Shown piece after piece: positions 9,279 through 16,776 of a stretch of DNA of 64,000 nt; position 1 is the first letter of the stretch, and each line of letters begins with the position of its first letter. The position numbers and the translations under genes were made by a program. This stretch comes from Cellulomonas fimi (lineage in GTDB: Bacteria > Actinomycetota > Actinomycetes > Actinomycetales > Cellulomonadaceae). The notes beneath the pieces were generated by a model. That model saw nothing but the letters and a program-made list of their open reading frames with translations. It was not told where the DNA came from and did no database searches. The stretch spans positions 62,001 through 126,000 of the forward strand of contig NZ_JABCJJ010000006.1 in assembly GCF_012952065.1 (NCBI RefSeq). The letters run 5' to 3'.

Positions 9279-10040
9279 ATGAGCGCAGACATGGGGACGG
9301 CAGCGGGACCATCGATCGGCCGCAGACTGCTGGCGGAGTTCGTCGGGACCGGGATGCTGGTCGCCGTCGTGGTCGGGTCCGGGGTGGCTGCGCAGCGGCT
9401 GTCGCCGGCGGACGTGGGGCTGCAGCTGCTGGAGAACAGCATCGCCACCACCCTCGGTCTCGCGGTGCTCATCGTCGTGCTCGGCCCGGTCTCCGGGGCG
9501 CACCTCAACCCGGTGGTCTCGCTCGCCGACTGGTTCCTGTCGCGGCGCGGCGGGGCCCGGCTCGGCGCGTCGCACCTGGGTGCGTACGCGGCGTCCCAGG
9601 TCGCCGGCGGTGTCGCGGGTGCGGTCCTGGCCAACGTCATGTTCGAGGTGCCGACCGCGACGTCGACCACCGCGCGGACAGGTGGGGGACTGCTCGTCGC
9701 CGAGGTCGTCGCCACGGCGGGTCTGGTGCTCGTGATCTTCTCGCTGACGCGGTCAGGTCGGGGAGCGTGGGTCGCACCGGCCGTGGGCGCCTACATCGGG
9801 GCGGCGTACTGGTTCACGAGCTCGACGTCGTTCGCCAACCCGGCCGTCACGATCGGGCGGATGTTCACCGACACGTTCGCCGGGATCGCGCCCGCGTCGG
9901 TGCCGGGGTTCGTGGTGGCGCAGCTCCTGGGTGCCGTCCTCGGCGTCGTCGCCGCGACGTTCTTCTGTCCGCTCCCGGAGCAGGACGAGGTCAGCCGGCA
10001 ACGCCGCCCGGAACCGGAGGTCGTCGCCCGGGCGTCGTGA
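9279..10040 (+). CDS. Aquaglyceroporin-type (MIP) channel, probable arsenite channel AqpS
   Basis: Six-helix MIP-family channel with the two pore motifs in order: HLNPVVS in the first half and FANPAVT followed by GRMF in the second. MIP channels encoded in ars operons (AqpS of Sinorhizobium meliloti) let arsenite leave the cell down its gradient after ArsC has reduced arsenate. This window shows no ArsB or Acr3 pump, which fits that role. Transcribed divergently from the ArsR-phosphatase operon across the candidate operator. ATG codons at 9249, 9270 and 9279 are all in frame; I prefer 9279 because 9249 abuts the operator with no ribosome site, but this is uncertain. Confidence 0.8.
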   Translation: MSADMGTAAGPSIGRRLLAEFVGTGMLVAVVVGSGVAAQRLSPADVGLQLLENSIATTLGLAVLIVVLGPVSGAHLNPVVSLADWFLSRRGGARLGASHLGAYAASQVAGGVAGAVLANVMFEVPTATSTTARTGGGLLVAEVVATAGLVLVIFSLTRSGRGAWVAPAVGAYIGAAYWFTSSTSFANPAVTIGRMFTDTFAGIAPASVPGFVVAQLLGAVLGVVAATFFCPLPEQDEVSRQRRPEPEVVARAS

Positions 10041-10099
10041 GGCGCGTGCAGCCGGGCCGTTGCCCGTGCGGGCTTGAGTGCAGTTGAGGGGCTGGGCGC

Positions 10100-11026
10100 T
10101 CAGCGCGCGAGCGACATCGCCATCCGCCGGTAGGTGTGCCGACGGCCGCGGATCGCGATGCTGTACGCCATGAGGTTCTCGGGCAGGGCGATGCCGAAGT
10201 AGCCGCAGTCGCCGATGTGGTGCACGTCGGTCCCGGTCATCTTCGCCATGAGCGCGATGCGCCGGATCGTGTCCTCGTCGGCGCCCTCCTGGGACGTGCC
10301 GATCGTCGTCATCGTCAGGGCGCCCGCGCGGTGGACGACCTCGACCCACCCGCGGACCAGCGCCTCGTGGCACCCCGGCACGGTGCCGGGCGCGGGCACG
10401 AGCACGACGTCGGCGCCTGCGGCGACGAACCCCTCGAGCGACGCGTCGTCCACGAGGTGCGAGCCGGCCTCCGAGGCGCTGCCCGCGGCATGCATCCGGC
10501 CGGCCATGAGCACCACGCGGTCACCGACCGCCTCGCGAGCCGACGCGACCGCCCGGGCGAGCGACTCGTTCGTCACGCCCATCCCCGGGTTGCCGGTGAG
10601 GACCACGGCGTCGACCCCCAGCTCGGCCGCCGCGGCGAGGTTCTCGCGCGTCGCGAGCCGGCCCGCCTTCTCGCCCGACCCGAAGGTGTCCTGGGTGACC
10701 AGGTCGGCCTCGGGGTCGACCGGCTCGAGGTTGACGGCGACCAGCCGGCCCGTCAGCCGCTTGACCTCCCGCACGACCTCGGCCGGCTCGGCCGTGATGC
10801 CGAACACCTCGGGCCGCCGGACGTCGAGCATGTTGAGGACGAGCAGGTCGGCACCCATGGCGGCGGCGAGCTCGGGGTTGCTGACGTCGTACACGGCGGC
10901 CATCACGGGCGCGATCATCTCGGCCGCGATGACGCGGCCCTCGCTGCCGCGGATCGACGCGAGGACGTCGGTGCGGCTGTACCCGGCGAGCTCGCGCGCG
11001 GTGGTGTCGAGCAGGCGCTTGGCCAC
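10100..11026 (-). CDS. Conserved protein of unknown function, probable TIM-barrel fold
   Basis: 308 residues, soluble, no signal peptide. The chain alternates strands and helices with VIAAEMIAPVMAAVYDVS, ADLLVLNMLDVRRP, GRLVAVNLEP, GVDAVVLTGNPGMG, DRVVLMAGRMHAAG, ADVVLVPAPGTVPG and TMTTIGTSQEG, a periodic pattern that suggests a TIM barrel. I think it belongs to a conserved bacterial family sometimes labelled haloacid-dehalogenase-like, but I see no HAD motif (no DxDGT) and do not assign a function. Start is the GTG at 11026, preceded by AGAGGA at proper spacing. It lies between the aquaporin (convergent) and tRNA-Lys. Confidence 0.6.
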   Translation of the reverse strand: MAKRLLDTTARELAGYSRTDVLASIRGSEGRVIAAEMIAPVMAAVYDVSNPELAAAMGADLLVLNMLDVRRPEVFGITAEPAEVVREVKRLTGRLVAVNLEPVDPEADLVTQDTFGSGEKAGRLATRENLAAAAELGVDAVVLTGNPGMGVTNESLARAVASAREAVGDRVVLMAGRMHAAGSASEAGSHLVDDASLEGFVAAGADVVLVPAPGTVPGCHEALVRGWVEVVHRAGALTMTTIGTSQEGADEDTIRRIALMAKMTGTDVHHIGDCGYFGIALPENLMAYSIAIRGRRHTYRRMAMSLAR

Positions 11027-11045
11027 GGTGAGTCCTCTCACGCGG

Positions 11046-11118
11046 TGGGCCCCGTGGGGCTCGAACCCACAACCTACGGATTAAAAGTCCGCAGCTCTAC
11101 CGATTGAGCTAGAGGCCC
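11046..11118 (-). tRNA. tRNA-Lys (anticodon TTT)
   Basis: Full cloverleaf on the minus strand, 73 nt. The acceptor stem GGGCCTC / GGGGCCC (with one T-G pair) closes with discriminator A; the D arm is AGCTCAATCGGTAGAGCT, the anticodon loop CTTTTAA reads TTT, and the T arm is GTGGG-TTCGAGC-CCCAC. The 3' CCA is not encoded. It sits inside an accessory region; no duplicated tRNA 3' end was found nearby to mark an integration site. Confidence 0.95.
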
Positions 11119-11274
11119 GCGAGAAGCGGGGATTCACCGGGGGATCCCTGGGGAGAACGCTAGGGAGAACCCGGTGGACCGCGCGTCGCCGTGGACAGGT
11201 TACGCGGGGCGCGCGGGGGTCGGGGGCCGGCCGTCCATGTAGTTCGTCTGCCGGGGTGCGTCGGACGGCGTGAA

Positions 11275-11715
11275 CGTGTTCGAGCGCGAGGTCGAGCGCG
11301 TTGCCGCTCGTGGCCGAGCAGCGCAGCTGGCGCGTGACACTGAGGCGGTTGGCCGCGTGGAGCTCGACGAGCTCTGCGGAGAGGGTCGACCCCGGGGCGA
11401 AGAATGCGAGCGCGACCTTGACGCCGTGGTCCTTCAGTCCGTGGCGGAGCACGTCGAGCGGCCCACGCTGGTCGATGGCGGCGGCCAGGTTCTGCGCGCG
11501 AACTTGCTGCGCCCGGTGGTCTCGTCCCCGCCGTAGTAGCCGAGGATCTTCGCCCACGCGGTGGCCTGAGTGGAGTGGAGGGAGGCGAACAACTGCGCGA
11601 CGTCGAGGCCGAGGTCGGGGCGGTAGTCGTTCGTCGAGCCCTTGATCCAGCCGGCGTCGAGCATCGACGCCTCGATCGCGTCCTCGAAGCGCTCCTCGAC
11701 GTGCACGGCGGTCAT
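11275..11715 (-). pseudogene. Frameshifted N-terminal remnant of a type I restriction subunit (HsdR)
   Basis: Two overlapping minus-strand frames together match the N-terminal part of type I restriction R subunits. Frame 1 from the ATG at 11715 gives VEERFEDAIEASMLDAGW, DYRPDLGLDVAQLF and ATAWAKILGYYGGDE. The match then changes frame at about 11486-11500 to give IDQRGPLDVLRHGLKDHG and ELHAANRLSVTRQLR, ending near SGNALDLAL. The catalytic core, motor domains and partner hsdM/hsdS genes are absent. This is a decayed restriction system next to the tRNA. No other gene was recognised in 11119-11274 or 11716-11820. Confidence 0.78.
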
Positions 11716-11820
11716 GTGGAGGGCACCTTGGGCCGGCGCTGGGTCAGGACTGACCCTTACGAGATCGGCAGCAGGCTCCGACGACGTGAGTGCCTGGCCG
11801 ACGCGCCGCCCGGTCTCGCG

Positions 11821-11845
11821 CACATTACAGAGAGCCTGTAATGTG
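11821..11845 (+). promoter_or_regulatory. Perfect 10-bp inverted repeat overlapping a candidate -10, upstream of the AAA ATPase
   Basis: CACATTACAG and CTGTAATGTG are exact reverse complements separated by AGAGC. The right arm holds TGTAAT, a good -10 hexamer, 9 nt before the GTG start at 11852; no ribosome binding site is visible, so a leaderless transcript starting at or near the GTG is plausible. A protein bound to the dyad would block this promoter. Confidence 0.55.
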
Positions 11846-11851
11846 CTTTAG

Positions 11852-13057
11852 GTGCCACACGCCGGGGAGCGCCCAGCAAAGAACCCCTACCGGCCGGGAG
11901 TCGGTCTCCAACCGACGCACCTCGCCGGGCGCGAGACCCAGATTCGACGGTTCCGGTCGACGCTGTCCTCCGCGCCGGAGATTCCGGCAAACCTACGGCT
12001 CACCGGGCTACGGGGTGTCGGCAAGACCGTGCTCCTCAGGCGCTTCGAGCAGAGCGCCAGCGAGGACGGATGGGCCACCGTCATGTTGGAGCTCGAGCCT
12101 CGCCACAACAGCGACGAACGGCTCACCTCGCTCCTCGCCGGCCACCTCGAAAGACTGACGACGGAGGTGTCCAAGGCCCGTCGACTTCGTGAAGCGGTCT
12201 CGGACGCGGTCGAGGTGGCACGGCGCACGGTCTCGGTGTCGTTCGAGGGTTTCGAGTGGTCCCTTGGTGGCGACCTCGCCACCAGGACGACGGCGCTGGC
12301 CGAGTCGGTCGTCGACGCGGTGAACGCCGCGACCCGGGCGGGACGGGAAGGCCTCGTCCTGCTTTTCGACGAGGCGCAGATCCTGTATGACGAGAAGGCT
12401 CGTGACGGCGATCACCCGCTCTCGATGCTTCTCGCCGCGGTGTCGATGCTGCAACGCCAGGAGGTGCCCGTAGCGCTGGTGCTGTGCGGGCTCCCCACGC
12501 TGACGATCAATCTCCTCGAGGCGCGGACGTACTCCGAACGCATGTTTCGTGGTGACGAGGTCGGATCCTTACCGACCGCCGAAGCTCGCCAAGCCTTCCT
12601 TGTGCCGCTCGAGGGGACGGGCCGATCGGCGTCCGAGGAGCTTGTCGAGCGCGTGCTGACCACGGTGGAGGGTTACCCATACTTCATTCAGCTGTGGGGG
12701 GCGGAGCTGTGGGACGCGGCCACGTATGCCTGCAGCGACACGTTGACCGTGCGAATCCTCGAGGAGATCGAGTCGGACATCTACCGTCGCCTGGATCTCG
12801 ACTTCTACGCGCCGCGCGTCGATGCGCTGACACCCGCCGAGCAGGACCTCTTGGGAGACGCCGCGGGCTGCTCCTACCCTCCCCTCCTCGCGGGCGAGCT
12901 CGGCGGCAGATCGCCGAAGTCGACCGGCAATGTCAACGTGTTGCTGGGGCGCCTCGTCAAAGCAAACGTCGTGTACCGGCAGGGCAAGGGGCGGTACTTC
13001 TACACCGCGCCCGGGTTCGACGCGTACCTGAGCCGTCGTGCGGAGCGACTGCCCTGA
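11852..13057 (+). CDS. AAA-type ATPase with C-terminal winged helix (archaeal-type ATPase family)
   Basis: 401-residue P-loop ATPase. Walker A is GLRGVGKT at 52-59 and Walker B is LVLLFDEAQ with Asp173-Glu174; the opening NPYRPGVGLQPTHLAGRE is typical of ORC/Cdc6-like AAA proteins of the PF01637/AAA_16 type. The last 90 residues (LTPAEQDLLGDAAG ... NVLLGRLVKANVVYRQGKGRYFYTAPGF) form a winged helix. Such stand-alone ATPases are often found in mobile or defence regions, but no partner enzyme is fused. It converges with the Mrr operon. Function unknown. Confidence 0.75.
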   Translation: MPHAGERPAKNPYRPGVGLQPTHLAGRETQIRRFRSTLSSAPEIPANLRLTGLRGVGKTVLLRRFEQSASEDGWATVMLELEPRHNSDERLTSLLAGHLERLTTEVSKARRLREAVSDAVEVARRTVSVSFEGFEWSLGGDLATRTTALAESVVDAVNAATRAGREGLVLLFDEAQILYDEKARDGDHPLSMLLAAVSMLQRQEVPVALVLCGLPTLTINLLEARTYSERMFRGDEVGSLPTAEARQAFLVPLEGTGRSASEELVERVLTTVEGYPYFIQLWGAELWDAATYACSDTLTVRILEEIESDIYRRLDLDFYAPRVDALTPAEQDLLGDAAGCSYPPLLAGELGGRSPKSTGNVNVLLGRLVKANVVYRQGKGRYFYTAPGFDAYLSRRAERLP

Positions 13058-13075
13058 GACTGGGCTGCTCCGCTC

Positions 13076-13285
13076 TTACCTCAGGCAGCAGGCGCCATCG
13101 GGTGATCCACCGGCGAGAAAGACCAGATCCTCGAGATCCTTGAGAACCGCTGCTTGCTCCGGTGAGAGCCGGTACTCCGCACCTCGCTGACGCAGGGTGT
13201 CGAGTTCGAGGCCGGCGCGCTCCAAAAGCTCCGAGCGCCGCTCGGCGATGTCAGTAGGCGACAGATACGTGATCGACGGCGTCAC
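13076..13285 (-). CDS. Small protein of unknown function (69 aa)
   Basis: Starts at a GTG with GAGGAG 5 nt upstream and reads MTPSITYLSPTDIAERR, then a charged helical stretch ending EDLVFLAGGSPDGACCLR. Mostly helical and acidic by eye, with two adjacent cysteines near the end. Similar short proteins occur in actinobacterial accessory regions, sometimes beside PIN or restriction genes; no function is known to me. Last of three minus-strand genes (HTH, Mrr, this one), 87 bp after mrr, so co-transcription is possible. A GACAC / GTGTC mini-hairpin at about 13334-13351 lies in between. Confidence 0.5.
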   Translation of the reverse strand: MTPSITYLSPTDIAERRSELLERAGLELDTLRQRGAEYRLSPEQAAVLKDLEDLVFLAGGSPDGACCLR

Positions 13286-13372
13286 GGTGACTCCTCGGCC
13301 TGGCAAGTTCGCCACATGCTGTCATGCGCCTCTGACACAGCCCTCGTGTCGGGGCCGATGACCCGGTTCCGG

Positions 13373-14299
13373 TTACAGCTCGTCGAAGTAGTCCTGGTCC
13401 AGCCGCTTGAGGACGTGGGTGCTGGCGATCTGGACGCCGACACCGTGGTCGACCATGAGGCGAGCCAGCATCGCGCCGTCGATGAGGACGATCGTGCGGA
13501 AGTCGTGCTCCGCAGCGCGGGCACCGGCGGTGAAGGTGCTCGACGTGAGGAAGACGCCGCGGTCGGCGCGCTTGCGCTGGAGCGCTCCGTAGAACGCGTT
13601 GATCGCCTCCGGCCCGACGGGGTTGTCCGTGTACCGCTTCGCTTGCAGATAGACGCGGTCGAGGCCGAGCGCGTCGCGGTGGATGATCCCGTCGATCCCC
13701 TCGTCACCGGAGCGGCCCGTGTGCGTGGTTGTCTCGGCGGTGCCGTAGCCCATGGCGACGAGCAGCTCGATGACGAGGCGCTCGAACGCCGCAGGGTCCA
13801 GGGCGCGGACGCGGGTGAGCACGTCGGACTCCACCTCGGCTCGGTTCGCCTGCTCGGCGTTGGCGACGAGCTCGTCGGGAGCGAGATCCGGGGCCGACGA
13901 CGCCGGGGCGGGCCCCGCGTCCGCGTGCGGCGGGCGCGAGCCGCCTGAGGAAGTCTGCTTGCGGCTGACGAACTCGGTGAAGGCGGGGTAGCGGCGGAGC
14001 AGCGCCGAGTCGACGCGGTCCGGATTCTCGGCGAGGAGGGCGCGGCCGACGTCGGTGATCGTGACCGTGCCCCGCTTGGGCCGTGCGATGAGGCCCGCCT
14101 GGACGAGGTACGTCTGCGCCCACTGGCCCCGGCTCAGGTAGGTGAGGAGGCCGGACGGGATGGTCTCCTCGCGGGTGGACCCGTCGAGCCCGAGCAGGTC
14201 TGCGGCGGCGTCCACGGTCGCGCGCGTCGAACGCGGCTGATCGTCGGCGAGGACCCGCAGGGTCGGGAGCATGAACTCTTCGTAGGTCGGGACGGTCAT
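13373..14299 (-). CDS. mrr: Mrr-family type IV restriction endonuclease
   Basis: Modification-dependent endonuclease. Residues 1-100 form the N-terminal winged-helix recognition domain (YEEFMLPTLRVLAD ... LSRGQWAQTYLVQAGLI); an Ala/Pro/Ser linker spans 115-150; residues 160-308 are the Mrr catalytic domain. The PD-(D/E)XK core is visible as GRSGDEGIDGII followed by VYLQAKRY, with the Asp and the QxK residues conserved; the 308-aa length matches E. coli Mrr. It cuts DNA with foreign methylation. Its ATG overlaps the stop of the upstream HTH gene by 4 bp, so the two are translationally coupled. Confidence 0.9.
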   Translation of the reverse strand: MTVPTYEEFMLPTLRVLADDQPRSTRATVDAAADLLGLDGSTREETIPSGLLTYLSRGQWAQTYLVQAGLIARPKRGTVTITDVGRALLAENPDRVDSALLRRYPAFTEFVSRKQTSSGGSRPPHADAGPAPASSAPDLAPDELVANAEQANRAEVESDVLTRVRALDPAAFERLVIELLVAMGYGTAETTTHTGRSGDEGIDGIIHRDALGLDRVYLQAKRYTDNPVGPEAINAFYGALQRKRADRGVFLTSSTFTAGARAAEHDFRTIVLIDGAMLARLMVDHGVGVQIASTHVLKRLDQDYFDEL

Positions 14300-14841
14300 G
14301 CGATCGCACCTCGGGCTGTTGTCACGTCGATCTGACCGGTGACGGCGGCATCACTGCGTAGGGCGACGTGTTGTCGTCCCACGTGAAGTGGCCGAGACGT
14401 CAGTCGTCCCTCTTCGTCGCCCTCGGCTTCAAGCAGCGCAGCGAATGCCGCTCGCTCGCGAGCGCGGCGGGCCTTCTTGGCAGCGGTCACGTCAACCCAC
14501 AGCAGTCGGGTGTGAGTCCCCACCTTGTGTGCGTCGATGACACCGTCCCGGACGAGCTTCATCAGCGTCGGGCGGGAAACCTCGAGCATGGCCGCGGCTG
14601 TGGACGTCGTCACTTCCCGCGGGATGGTCGTCACCGTGACTGGCGAGCCGGAGGCGACCGCTTGCAGGATCTCCTGCAGCATCCGGCCGAGCTCCGGCGG
14701 GAGGGGCTTCGCGCTGGCTCCCGAACGCTCGACCGACAGGTGCCCGAGTGGCCCCTCCAGCGAGACCAGCACGTCACGGGCGAGGGCGGCGTCGCGCTCG
14801 TCGGTCACAAGCCGGCGCAAGGGACCGACGGCGGTCGCCAT
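14296..14841 (-). CDS. Excisionase-type helix-turn-helix protein coupled to mrr
   Basis: 181 residues. An N-terminal region (RLVTDERDAALARDVLVSLEG) precedes a MerR/Xis-type HTH: EVTTSTAAAMLEVSRPTLMK then LVRDGVIDAHKVGTHTRL. Proteins of this type are usually antitoxins or regulators next to PIN-domain toxins; here the partner is Mrr. Start at the ATG with GGAG 6 nt upstream; longer frames would run through the upstream dyad. It probably represses its own operon through the palindrome at 14899-14910. Confidence 0.72.
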   Translation of the reverse strand: MATAVGPLRRLVTDERDAALARDVLVSLEGPLGHLSVERSGASAKPLPPELGRMLQEILQAVASGSPVTVTTIPREVTTSTAAAMLEVSRPTLMKLVRDGVIDAHKVGTHTRLLWVDVTAAKKARRARERAAFAALLEAEGDEEGRLTSRPLHVGRQHVALRSDAAVTGQIDVTTARGAIA

Positions 14842-14898
14842 GACAACTCCTTCAGAGGCGTACGCGGATGCAGATGCAGATGCAACTGTGGGAGCGTT

Positions 14899-14910
14899 CA
14901 CCTGCAGGTG
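14899..14910. promoter_or_regulatory. 12-bp perfect palindrome upstream of the HTH-mrr operon
   Basis: CACCTGCAGGTG, flanked by direct TGCAACT repeats at 14881-14887 and 14909-14915 and by GCAGAT repeats at 14870-14881. It is 58 nt from the start codon of the HTH gene, a suitable place for an operator. Also 17 nt from the 3' end of the phospholipase gene. Confidence 0.45.
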
Positions 14911-14926
14911 CAACTACGTACGAGGT

Positions 14927-16609
14927 TCAGTGCTCCCGCCGGAACCGCATCCCCGGCGGCCGGCCGTCCGGGTCCAGCACCGTCCGGTACGCGGGCGTGG
15001 CCAGCCGGCGCTGCCAGCGCGGCGGCAGGTCGAGCACGTGCGTGCGCAGGCGACCGGGCGGGCGCGGCCCGACCTGCCCGCCCGCGTGCCACGCATCGAG
15101 CGCGGCCACGCTGCGACGCACCGCCTCGACCGCCAGCCCGGGGTCGACAAGCTCGGAGTCGTCGTCGACGTCGAGATGCTCGCGCCACAGCCGCAGGCGC
15201 AGGTCACGCGCGAACCGTCGCGCGCCGTCGCCCAGGCCGGCCGGGTCCCGCGGCTCCCGCTCGTCGCGCAGCTCGTCGAGGACCGCGGCGGTCAGCTCGG
15301 AGTCGTGCGTCCACGAGCGGCGGTTGAAGTTGTCGCTCCCGACCGTCGCCCACACGTCGTCGACCACGCAGACCTTCGCGTGCACGTACACCGGCTCGCC
15401 CGCGTGGTTCTCGACGTCGAGCACCTGCACGCGGTCGCCGCCGGCCGCCCGCACGAGGTCGAGCGCCTGGGAGTGCCCGACGTGCGCCGCCGCCACGAAC
15501 AGCCGACCGTCCTGGTCGGGGTGGCGCGGCACTACGGCGACCAGGTGCAGCTCGGGGTGCGTCCGCAGCGCCTGCGCGAACACGCGCGCGACGTCGGCGG
15601 ACCACAGGTACTGGTCCTCGACGTAGAGCAGGCGCCGTGCGCGCCGGAGCGCCTTGACGTACCCGCGGGCCGCGCTGCGCTCGCCGTCGGGGGCGAACGG
15701 GTAGCCGGGCCGGCGGTGCGGGTAGGTGCGCAGCAGCTGCACCGCGCACGTCCCCGCGACGGGCGGGTCCGGGTGCTGCTCGGGCAGGCGGCTCGGGGTG
15801 CGGTCGACCCGGTGGAGCAGGTCGGGCAGCACGTGCCACGGCAGGCGGGAGAGCGCTGCGCGGTCCTCCCAGCGCTCGCGGAACACGTCCTCGACGTCGC
15901 GCACCGCCGGCCCGTGCAGCTCGACCTGCACGTCGTGCCAGCCCGGCGTACGGCCGTACCACCGCGAGAACGGGACCGCCTGCGGGTCGCCCGCGTGGCC
16001 GGCGTCGTCCCGGCGCGTGAAGGCCATGTCGATGCCCCCGACGAACGCGACGTCGTCCTGCGGGCGGTCGCGATACCGGACGACGACGAACTTCTGGTGG
16101 TGCGACCCCAGCGGCCGCACGCGCTGGTCGAGGAGGACCTCGCCGCCCGCCTCGGTCACCTCCTTGGCCAGCGTGCGGTTCTCGGCGCCCGAGAAGCGCA
16201 CCGGGTCCAGGTGCGAGCGCCAGACCAGGCCCTTGACCACCGCGCCACGCCGCACGGCGTCGATGAACGCCTGCGCGACCGTGGTCCCGTCGTCGAGCAG
16301 GCGCTCGTCGGGGTCGCCCCGCCAGTCGGTGAACAGCACCAGGTCGCCCGCCCCCGCCCCCTCGAGCGCCAGCGCGAGCCGCGTGAAGTACTCGCGCCCG
16401 TGCACGAGCGGCGTCGCGGCGTTGCCCCGCGTCCACGGCCGCAGGCGCGTGGCCGGGTTGCCGCGCTCACCGGCGGTCAGGAACCAGTCGTGGCCGCCTG
16501 CCCGCTGGCCGTCCGCCCGCTGGCCGTCCGCATGCTGGTCCGCCGTCGTGGCGGCTGGCGCGGCGGCCTGCGGGACGCCGTCGTGACGGGACGGCACGCG
16601 GATGCGCAT
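14927..16609 (-). CDS. Phospholipase D-family protein
   Basis: About 560 residues with two PLD half-sites. The first is HHQKFVVVRYRD followed by DDVAFVGGIDM; the second is HAKVCVVDDVWATVGSDNFN, a full HxKxxxxD motif. This is the cardiolipin-synthase/PLD type found in actinobacteria; it may hydrolyse or transfer phosphatidyl groups. No signal peptide or membrane anchor is evident, so it is probably cytosolic or peripheral. The start is uncertain: I use the ATG at 16609; the frame stays open upstream to 16846 but that part is Arg/Pro-rich and overlaps the divergent gene. Confidence 0.8.
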   Translation of the reverse strand: MRIRVPSRHDGVPQAAAPAATTADQHADGQRADGQRAGGHDWFLTAGERGNPATRLRPWTRGNAATPLVHGREYFTRLALALEGAGAGDLVLFTDWRGDPDERLLDDGTTVAQAFIDAVRRGAVVKGLVWRSHLDPVRFSGAENRTLAKEVTEAGGEVLLDQRVRPLGSHHQKFVVVRYRDRPQDDVAFVGGIDMAFTRRDDAGHAGDPQAVPFSRWYGRTPGWHDVQVELHGPAVRDVEDVFRERWEDRAALSRLPWHVLPDLLHRVDRTPSRLPEQHPDPPVAGTCAVQLLRTYPHRRPGYPFAPDGERSAARGYVKALRRARRLLYVEDQYLWSADVARVFAQALRTHPELHLVAVVPRHPDQDGRLFVAAAHVGHSQALDLVRAAGGDRVQVLDVENHAGEPVYVHAKVCVVDDVWATVGSDNFNRRSWTHDSELTAAVLDELRDEREPRDPAGLGDGARRFARDLRLRLWREHLDVDDDSELVDPGLAVEAVRRSVAALDAWHAGGQVGPRPPGRLRTHVLDLPPRWQRRLATPAYRTVLDPDGRPPGMRFRREH

Positions 16610-16776
16610 CGTCCCAACCTGGCACATCACCGGGCCGACGACGAGGCTGAAGCGGGGCGGCGACCGTGCCTCGGGTGGTGGTCTCCAGGCAGAGCGCCGC
16701 CGCCCGACCCTGGCCGCTACGCCGTTCGGGCGGTCGTGGCGCCGTGACGTGCGGTGAGTCGCGCCGACGCGGGAGC

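Noticed and set aside
10062-10073. GCCCG-TG-CGGGC mini-hairpin after the aquaporin gene
   Set aside because: 5-bp stem with a 2-nt loop is sterically poor and could arise by chance at this GC content.
11046-11118. tRNA-Lys as an attachment site for an integrative element
   Set aside because: No duplicated tRNA 3' end and no integrase gene were found in the window.
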